This document shows, in pieces, positions 1 to 5,035 of a stretch of 5,035 nt of DNA. Within the stretch, counting starts at the first letter, position 1; each line of letters begins with the position of its first letter. Location: NCBI GenBank assembly GCA_011052165.1, contig DRJN01000085.1:1-5035 (forward strand), given 5' to 3'. A program made the translations under genes and the position numbers. The DNA comes from Gammaproteobacteria bacterium (GTDB lineage Bacteria > Pseudomonadota > Gammaproteobacteria > UBA6429 > Thiohalophilaceae). Below the pieces are notes generated by a model. That model was not told the origin of the DNA. It made no database searches and saw only the letters and a list, made by a program, of their open reading frames with translations.

Positions 1-18
1 ATATTTAATTAAAAGTTC

Positions 19-67
19 CCTTGTACCTTTTATCTCTGATCTTGTATCTTGTTCCTCGTTCTTTATA
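19..67. repeat. Degenerate tandem heptamer repeat, upstream copy
   Basis: About seven consecutive 7-base units can be laid end to end here with consensus close to YCTTGTA. The best units are CCTTGTA at 19-25, TCTTGTA at 40-46 and TCTTGTT at 47-53; the outer units are more degenerate. Bases 39-65 match 3990-4016 in the other intergenic gap at 21 of 27 positions and in the same orientation. The array is therefore a dispersed intergenic repeat rather than chance low complexity. Read on the minus strand it gives RYK-rich peptide (GTRYKERGTRYK), which is an artefact of the repeat and not a gene. Function is unknown. Confidence 0.6.
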
Positions 68-69
68 AC
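42..69 (+). promoter_or_regulatory. Possible sigma-70 promoter for the oxidoreductase gene
   Basis: A -10-like TATAAC (64-69, five of six consensus bases) lies 16 bases after a weak -35-like TTGTAT (42-47, three of six). Transcription would begin near base 76 and leave a leader of only about ten bases before the ATG at 86. That would fit the absence of a Shine-Dalgarno sequence. The -35 element lies inside the heptamer repeat, where TTGTA occurs more than once by construction, so chance resemblance is a serious concern. Confidence 0.25.
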
Positions 70-85
70 GCGTCCCTTTGTTTCC

Positions 86-3000
86 ATGACTAGCCGAATC
101 CGCGAAATCCCCTACAACTACACGTCCTTTTCTGATCGGGAAATCGTCATTCGTTTTCTGGGTGAGGAAATGTGGGAAATTCTCAATACCCTGCGTGACG
201 AGAGGGTGACCGGGCGTTCTGCCCGCATGTTGTTTGAGATCCTGGGGGATATGTGGGTGGTGACGCGCAACCCGTTTATTCAGGATGATTTGCTCAGTAA
301 CCGTAAACGCCGCGCTGCACTGATTGACGCGCTTCGTCACCGGCTGGCGCAGGTAGAGGCGCGCGCCAATAACAATGAGCTGGCTTTAAGACTCAGCGGT
401 CGCACTCGCGGGGCAATCAATAAATTTGAAGCCTGGTTTTTGCAACAACAGCGCCTGCGTAACAAGGTGCTCAAAGGTCTGAGAAAAATCACGCACGTTG
501 ATAATATTTGTTTTGACGGCCTGGCCCGAGTCAGTCATGTTACCGATGCCTCAGACTGGCGTGTGGAATATCCTCTGGTGGTGCTTAATCCGGACACGGA
601 AGCCGAGGTGCAGAAAATTGTCAATGCCTGTTTGAAGCTGGGCATTCAGATGATCCCGCGAGGCGGGGGGACCGGTTATACCGGCGGCGCGGTACCGCTA
701 ACTCCCAACGCTGCCGTGATCAACACCGAGAAACTGGAAGCCCTGTCCGCAGTAGAGCAGCGCCAACTGTCCCTGGCCAATGGCGAAACTTGTTCGGTGG
801 CGGTGATTCGCGCCGAAGCCGGCGTGGTGACTCGGCGCGTATCGGATCGAGCGGAAACGGCCGGGCATATGTTTGCGGTGGATCCGACTTCGCAGGATGC
901 CTGTTGCATCGGTGGCAACATCGCCATGAATGCCGGCGGCAAGAAAGCGGTGCTCTGGGGGACGACCCTGGATAACCTGCTCTCCTGGCGCATGGTGATG
1001 CCTGATGGACGCTGGCTGGAAGTCGAACGACTGGAACACAATCTGGGCAAGATCCACCTGCAGGAGCAGGTTTTGTTTCAGATTCAGCATTATCAGGCCG
1101 ATGGGCTTACGCTCGATGGCGAAGCCGACATTCTGAAAATTCCTGGTCGTGACTTACGCAAACAGGGTTTGGGCAAGGATGTCACCAACAAGTTTCTGGG
1201 GGGGCTGCCGGGTATCCAGAAAGAGGGCTGTGACGGCATTATTACTTCCGCGGTATTCATACTGCATCGGATGCCACGCCATATTCGTACGGTCTGTCTT
1301 GAATTTTATTCCAGCGACCTGGGACGTGCGGTGCCGGCTATTGTCGAGAGCAAGAATTATCTTGATGGCCTGGAAGATGTGCAACTGGCGGGTATGGAGC
1401 ATCTGGATGAGCGTTATGTCCGTGCGGTAAATTACACGCCTAAGGCGCCGCGTCGTGATTTGCCCAAAATGGTTCTGTTGATCGATGTGGCCGGTGAGGA
1501 TGAGGACCAGGTGGCGCGGGCGGCATCAGAAGTCGTGCGCCTGTCGGCCGTGCGGGGTGCAGAAGGATTTATTGCCGTTAGCGCCGAGGCGCGCAAACAT
1601 TTCTGGCTGGATCGAGCGCGCACGGCTGCCATTGCCGCGCATACCAATGCTTTTAAGATCAACGAAGATGTGGTGATCCCGCTGCCGCGCTTGACAGATT
1701 ATAATAATGGCATTGAGCGTATCAACATTGAGTTCTCCACCCGCAACAAGCTGGAAATCATCGACCATCTGCTACGCTATTTTTCATCCGACATGCCCGA
1801 GCAATATGCCCTGATGGCAGGTGAGTCACTTGTTGAAGAAGACAGTGATGAACGTCGCGCCATTTTCAGCGCTAAATTGGAAGCAGCAAGATCCTTGTTA
1901 GAGAGTGTCCGTTCGCGTTGGCAATTGATCATGGCGTCGCTGGATACCGCCGCTCTGGAGCAGCCACCATTGTGGCAGGATGAACTGCAAACGGCGCCGG
2001 ATCCAGCGGATACGTTTTTTAACTTACTACAACGTCGTGCTTTGCGAATATCCTTTCGCAAAAGCATTGAACGTCCGTTGAAGAATATTTTTGCCGGTCA
2101 GGAAATGAAGGCTCTGCGTCAGCGTCTGGATGTTATTCATGCTGAGGTGCGTTCCAGCCGCTTGTTTGTGGCCACGCATATGCATGCAGGGGATGGTAAT
2201 GTGCATAGCAATATTCCGGTGAACTCCCATGACTATATAATGATGCAGGAGGCCGACAAGATTGTCGAACGCATCATGAAGCTGGCCGAAGAATTGGGCG
2301 GCGTGATTTCGGGCGAACATGGTATTGGTCTCACCAAGATGCGTTTTCTGGATCGGGAAACGATAGACGCCTTTGCCCGCTACAAGAACAAGGTGGATCC
2401 GAAGCAGTTTTTCAATCCCGGTAAGTTGCTGCCGGGTTCCGGCCTGGACGATGCCTATACGCCATCACTGCGACTGGTGGAACAGGAAGCGCTGATCCTG
2501 GAAGCCAGTGCGCTGGGTAGCCTGAACCGGATGGTGAAAGACTGCCTGCGTTGCGGCAAGTGCAAACCTGTATGCAGCACCCATGTTCCCCGCGCCAACC
2601 TGCTCTATTCACCGCGAAACAAAATTCTGGCAACGGGTCTTATCATCGAAGCCTTTTTGTATGAGGAACAAACCCGGCGTGGCATTTCTTTGCGCCATTT
2701 CAAAGAAATGAATGACCTGGCCGACCACTGCACGATTTGCCACAAGTGTCTCAGTCCCTGCCCGGTTGACATTGACTTTGGGGAGGTGTCTATCACCATG
2801 CGCAGCATTTTGCGTTTGCACGGACGCAAGCGTTTTAACCCCGGTACCTGGATATCCATGTTATTTCTGAATGTGTCCGATCCGGCCACGATTCGGCTTA
2901 TGCGCAAATTGATGATTGAATGGGGCTATCGTGGACAACGTATGGTTTATGGTCTCGGGCGGAAGCTGAAACTACTTCGAAAGAAGATACCTGCGGCTAC

Positions 3001-3949
3001 GACGGGCAAACCGAAGGTGCGGGAACAGGTAGTACAGTTTATCAGCACGCCCATGCCGGTAAACATTCCTGCGCGCACCCTGCGCGCTTTGCTGGGTATA
3101 GAAGATAACAAGATCGTGCCTATTTTGCGTGATCCGGAAAAATCGGGTGACCATTCCGAGGCGGTATTCTATTTTCCCGGCTGTGGTTCGGAACGCCTGT
3201 ACAGCCAGGTCGGACTGGCGACCCTGGCCATGCTGTATGAGACAGGTGCGCAGACCGTATTACCCCCCGGCTATCTGTGCTGTGGTTATCCGCAGACAGC
3301 CAGTGGCGATGCGGAAAAGGGGAAACAGATTTCCGTCGATAACCAGGTTCTGTTTCATCGTTTGGCCAACACGCTGAATTACATGGATATCAAGACCGTC
3401 GTAGTGTCCTGTGGCACCTGTATGGATCAGTTGTTGCTATACCAGTTCGAGCGTATTTTTCCCGGCTGCCGGTTACTGGATATACACGAGTACTTGATGG
3501 AAAAGGGCGTGACGCTGCAAGCCGAATCGGGCATGAAATACCTCTACCACGATCCCTGTCATACACCCATTAAGCACTACAATCCGCTGAAAGTGGCCAA
3601 TGAACTGATGGACGGGGAGGTCATACTCTCAGAGCGCTGCTGTGCGGAAGCCGGCACGTTTGCGGTGGCCCGCCCGGATATCGCCGCTCAGGTACGTTTT
3701 CGTAAACTGGAAGAGCTGGAAAAGGGCATCGAACAGCTTACCGGAAAAAAACGGACGAATAATAAAGAAGTGAAAATGCTGACAGTTTGCCCTGCCTGCA
3801 TGCAGGGGTTATCACGTTATGAAGACGATACCGGGCTTGAGACGACTTATATCGTGCTGGAGATGGCGAATAAATTACTGGGAGCGGACTGGCAGGAGAA
3901 ATTTATTAGCTCGGTTCAGTCGGGTGGGATTGAGCGGGTATTGCTGTAA
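86..3949 (+). CDS. Fused FAD-binding / iron-sulfur oxidoreductase (DUF3683 family, GlcD-like plus CCG domains)
   Basis: This is a probable flavin-linked 2-hydroxyacid dehydrogenase of 1,287 residues that carries its own iron-sulfur relay. Domains in order: a DUF3683-type N-terminus (about 1-120); an FAD-binding type 4 domain (about 160-305) with RGGGTGYTGG at 192-201 and IGGNIAMNAGG at 275-285; a FAD-oxidase C domain (about 370-783) with HAGDGNVH at 700-707 and GEHGIG at 743-748; two 4Fe-4S motifs, C820/C823/C826/C830 and C882/C885/C888/C892; then two CCG domains, C1033/C1065-C1066/C1109/C1112 and C1158/C1185-C1186/C1235/C1238. By analogy with D-2-hydroxyglutarate and D-lactate dehydrogenases, H700, H707 and E744 would bind a metal and H745 act in catalysis. 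The second CCG motif reads CCA. There is no signal peptide or membrane segment, so it is probably cytoplasmic or peripherally membrane-bound. ATG 86 is the only upstream start candidate in frame and gives the family-typical N-terminus, although no Shine-Dalgarno is visible. Substrate (lactate, glycolate or another 2-hydroxyacid) cannot be assigned from sequence. Confidence 0.93.
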   Translation: MTSRIREIPYNYTSFSDREIVIRFLGEEMWEILNTLRDERVTGRSARMLFEILGDMWVVTRNPFIQDDLLSNRKRRAALIDALRHRLAQVEARANNNELALRLSGRTRGAINKFEAWFLQQQRLRNKVLKGLRKITHVDNICFDGLARVSHVTDASDWRVEYPLVVLNPDTEAEVQKIVNACLKLGIQMIPRGGGTGYTGGAVPLTPNAAVINTEKLEALSAVEQRQLSLANGETCSVAVIRAEAGVVTRRVSDRAETAGHMFAVDPTSQDACCIGGNIAMNAGGKKAVLWGTTLDNLLSWRMVMPDGRWLEVERLEHNLGKIHLQEQVLFQIQHYQADGLTLDGEADILKIPGRDLRKQGLGKDVTNKFLGGLPGIQKEGCDGIITSAVFILHRMPRHIRTVCLEFYSSDLGRAVPAIVESKNYLDGLEDVQLAGMEHLDERYVRAVNYTPKAPRRDLPKMVLLIDVAGEDEDQVARAASEVVRLSAVRGAEGFIAVSAEARKHFWLDRARTAAIAAHTNAFKINEDVVIPLPRLTDYNNGIERINIEFSTRNKLEIIDHLLRYFSSDMPEQYALMAGESLVEEDSDERRAIFSAKLEAARSLLESVRSRWQLIMASLDTAALEQPPLWQDELQTAPDPADTFFNLLQRRALRISFRKSIERPLKNIFAGQEMKALRQRLDVIHAEVRSSRLFVATHMHAGDGNVHSNIPVNSHDYIMMQEADKIVERIMKLAEELGGVISGEHGIGLTKMRFLDRETIDAFARYKNKVDPKQFFNPGKLLPGSGLDDAYTPSLRLVEQEALILEASALGSLNRMVKDCLRCGKCKPVCSTHVPRANLLYSPRNKILATGLIIEAFLYEEQTRRGISLRHFKEMNDLADHCTICHKCLSPCPVDIDFGEVSITMRSILRLHGRKRFNPGTWISMLFLNVSDPATIRLMRKLMIEWGYRGQRMVYGLGRKLKLLRKKIPAATTGKPKVREQVVQFISTPMPVNIPARTLRALLGIEDNKIVPILRDPEKSGDHSEAVFYFPGCGSERLYSQVGLATLAMLYETGAQTVLPPGYLCCGYPQTASGDAEKGKQISVDNQVLFHRLANTLNYMDIKTVVVSCGTCMDQLLLYQFERIFPGCRLLDIHEYLMEKGVTLQAESGMKYLYHDPCHTPIKHYNPLKVANELMDGEVILSERCCAEAGTFAVARPDIAAQVRFRKLEELEKGIEQLTGKKRTNNKEVKMLTVCPACMQGLSRYEDDTGLETTYIVLEMANKLLGADWQEKFISSVQSGGIERVLL

Positions 3950-3989
3950 GCAGATACAGGGGGAAAGAGGACCATTATAATCTGATTCT

Positions 3990-4016
3990 ATCTTGCATCT
4001 TGTCCCTGCTTTTTAA
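3990..4016. repeat. Degenerate heptamer repeat, downstream copy
   Basis: Two clear units, TCTTGCA (3991-3997) and TCTTGTC (3998-4004), with one weaker unit on each side, repeat the YCTTGTA pattern seen before the oxidoreductase gene. Alignment to bases 39-65 gives 21 identities in 27 without a gap. The repeat fills the second half of the convergent intergenic gap and just reaches the stop codon (4013-4015) of the minus-strand anti-sigma gene. I see no dyad symmetry strong enough to make it a terminator. Confidence 0.5.
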
Positions 4017-4741
4017 ATTTGCAAGTAGGTCCAGCCTTCACGCTGACGGGCTTTGGCTTCTCTCACAGCCGAGGAAACCACCTTGACACCCGGTAGTAGC
4101 TCAAGATCGAATCCATCCCGATCCCTATGCCGATCTAATGCAATCTGACAGGCAAGAAACCGGATATTTTTGTAATGGGACTCCATCGCCAGTATTTTTT
4201 TGGCATAAGGCGTGTCCTTGTCTTCCAGCATTCTGACTCCCTGGCCATTAATCAGTATTTCAATCTGTACCTTGCGGGTTGACTCTGCTGAGGTTTTCAG
4301 AAGATGTTCGGTTTCATCCAGTACGGTACGAAATCGTGCGGGATTATTGGCATTCATATGCACTATCAGCTTCCATATTTTTTTTTGGGGCGACGGGGCA
4401 TTGAATTGGGTGGTTTGCGCCATTTCCATCAGCGTGGGAGCGTGGGCCTCATTCAAAGTGGTATAAGTGCCAATGACCAGTCCTGCTCCCAATGACAGGG
4501 AAGCCGCGAGGGCGTGCAGAGCATAGGATTTCAGGCGTTGCCTGCCAGTCTGTTCAGGTTTTGTGTTTCCCATCGAATGATATGCCAGTTGCACCATATC
4601 TTTTACTTTTTGCAGCTTGCACAGGCGGGTGGCGAGTTCCGGATCCTGGCGCATGTCATCCAGCAGCTGGCTGCGTTCATCCGTTACGAGCTCGCTATCG
4701 ATGTAGGCATTCAGAAATTCATCGGAATACGGGGATTTCAT
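4013..4741 (-). CDS. Membrane-anchored anti-sigma factor-like protein with C-terminal DsrE-like domain
   Basis: This 242-residue protein probably holds the ECF sigma factor encoded just before it. Residues 1-60 resemble the N-terminal sigma-binding domain of anti-sigma factors (LNAYIDSEL, then DPELATRL). There is no HxxxCxxC zinc motif, so it would be a zinc-free type. A single hydrophobic segment follows at about 73-93. Basic residues just before it (KPEQTGRQRLK) predict a cytoplasmic N-terminus and periplasmic C-terminus. Residues 121-242 look like a DsrE/DsrF-family (COG1416-like) domain: WKLIVHMN, VQIEILINGQGVRML, FLAC with C198, LLPGVKVVSSAV and a final ARQREGWTYLQI. C198 sits where that family often has a conserved cysteine; the only other cysteine is C41. 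The ATG overlaps the sigma stop codon (ATGA) and has a good ribosome binding site. An A9 run lies at the start of the DsrE-like domain. Anti-sigma function rests on gene context and the N-terminal resemblance; the sensed signal is unknown. Confidence 0.82.
   Translation of the reverse strand: MKSPYSDEFLNAYIDSELVTDERSQLLDDMRQDPELATRLCKLQKVKDMVQLAYHSMGNTKPEQTGRQRLKSYALHALAASLSLGAGLVIGTYTTLNEAHAPTLMEMAQTTQFNAPSPQKKIWKLIVHMNANNPARFRTVLDETEHLLKTSAESTRKVQIEILINGQGVRMLEDKDTPYAKKILAMESHYKNIRFLACQIALDRHRDRDGFDLELLPGVKVVSSAVREAKARQREGWTYLQI
4378..4386 (-). other. A9 homopolymer within the anti-sigma gene (possible slippage site)
   Basis: Nine T on the plus strand read as nine A in the anti-sigma message, in the context CCC CAA AAA AAA ATA (residues P118 to I122). 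The run falls in the linker between the membrane segment and the DsrE-like domain. One extra A leads to a TAA about 12 codons on; one A fewer leads to TGA within four codons. Either event would leave the sigma-binding and membrane parts without the sensor domain. No slippage is demonstrated. Confidence 0.5.
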
Positions 4742-5035
4742 ATAACTCTCCTGATATGGGACGCTTTTTTCACAGGTTCTTTTTTCATTTGTTCCGGGGT
4801 ATCCAGCGCCAGCAGCTTTTCAGCCAGCGCCTTTCTGGCCCGGCATAACCGTGACATCGCCGTGCCGATGGGGATATCCAGACTTTGTGCCACTTCGGCA
4901 TAACTGAAACCTTCCAGATCCACCAGGGTCAGAACTTCGTGCTGACCCTCAGCCAGTTGTGCGACAGCACTTCGGACTTTGGTGACAATATGCTGTTGTT
5001 CATGGTGATGTTCGGGTGTGAGTTCATCGGTTAAC
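4738..5035 (-). CDS. ECF-type RNA polymerase sigma factor, C-terminal part (5' end beyond window)
   Basis: The reading frame is open from the window edge and ends at TGA (4738-4740), giving 98 visible residues. ECF sigma factors are usually about 170-200 residues, so the start and region 2 lie outside. The visible part is region 4, which recognises the -35 element: VRSAVAQLAEGQHEVLTLVDLEG, then the helix-turn-helix SYAEVAQSLDIPIGTAMSRLCRARKAL. A GTG at 4921-4923 could be misread as a start but lies within region 4 (LTLVDLEG), so translation clearly begins further upstream. The stop overlaps the anti-sigma ATG by four bases, placing both in one operon. The linker before region 4 has a histidine cluster (PEHHHEQQH). 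Its regulon cannot be inferred here. Confidence 0.92.
   Translation of the reverse strand, partial: LTDELTPEHHHEQQHIVTKVRSAVAQLAEGQHEVLTLVDLEGFSYAEVAQSLDIPIGTAMSRLCRARKALAEKLLALDTPEQMKKEPVKKASHIRRVI
4746..4752 (-). promoter_or_regulatory. Ribosome binding site of the anti-sigma gene
   Basis: On the minus strand AGGAGAG lies inside the last codons of the sigma gene, with its AGGAG core six bases before the ATG at 4741. It supports that start and suggests that the anti-sigma protein is made by reinitiation coupled to sigma translation. Confidence 0.8.

Noticed and set aside
5..340. Minus-strand open frame of 111 codons with RYK-rich C-terminus
   Set aside because: It is antisense to the start of the oxidoreductase gene, and its RYK repeats are translation of the heptamer repeat. 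It resembles no domain I recognise.
1198..1204. G7 run in the oxidoreductase gene as a slippage or phase-variation tract
   Set aside because: It encodes the Gly-Gly of FLGGLPG in a well-conserved-looking stretch, is short, and the reading frame is intact on both sides with nothing to suggest variation.
3976..3981. Perfect TATAAT in the convergent gap, plus strand
   Set aside because: No -35-like element lies 15-19 bases upstream, and it would only drive antisense RNA into the anti-sigma gene.
3957..4014. Possible terminator: CAGGG (3957-3961) pairing with CCCTG (4004-4008), followed by CTTTTT
   Set aside because: The stem is only five or six pairs around a loop of more than 40 bases, too weak for an intrinsic terminator.
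4212..4903. Plus-strand open frames of 63-129 codons opposite the sigma and anti-sigma genes
   Set aside because: They have no recognisable domain or convincing ribosome binding site and are explained as antisense shadows of the two real genes.
4738..4923. Separate 61-residue minus-strand gene starting at GTG 4923
   Set aside because: The frame continues open upstream with unmistakable sigma region 4 sequence; the GTG is an internal valine codon of the sigma factor.

Overview
The window (5,035 bases, roughly half G+C) looks like ordinary chromosomal DNA of a beta- or gammaproteobacterium. The evidence is the very large fused FAD/iron-sulfur oxidoreductase beginning RIREIPYNYTSFSDREIVIR, a family I know mainly from those two classes, and an ECF sigma/anti-sigma pair of proteobacterial type. 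I cannot name a genus.

Layout. Bases 1-85 are an intergenic leader made mostly of a degenerate 7-base tandem repeat (consensus about YCTTGTA). Bases 86-3949 (+) encode one intact 1,287-residue protein. It joins a DUF3683-type N-terminus, a GlcD/D-lactate-dehydrogenase-like FAD flavoprotein, two 4Fe-4S clusters and two cysteine-rich CCG domains. Bases 3950-4012 are a short gap between convergent genes, and it carries a second copy of the same heptamer repeat. Bases 4013-4741 (-) encode a membrane-anchored anti-sigma-like protein whose C-terminal half is a DsrE-like domain. Bases 4738-5035 (-) are the C-terminal part of the ECF sigma factor, cut by the window edge. It overlaps the anti-sigma start by 4 bases (ATGA).

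How the parts work together. The sigma and anti-sigma genes form a translationally coupled pair. The predicted topology puts the anti-sigma domain in the cytoplasm and the DsrE-like domain in the periplasm, so an extracytoplasmic redox or sulfur-related signal is a reasonable but unproven input. The oxidoreductase is transcribed towards this pair and is not in its operon. It is probably a respiratory-type 2-hydroxyacid dehydrogenase passing electrons from flavin to iron-sulfur centres.

The most unusual points are the anti-sigma/DsrE fusion, a run of nine A residues exactly at the junction before the DsrE-like domain (slippage either way stops translation within about a dozen codons), and the heptamer repeat on both sides of the large gene. 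I see no phage, transposon, CRISPR or RNA gene.
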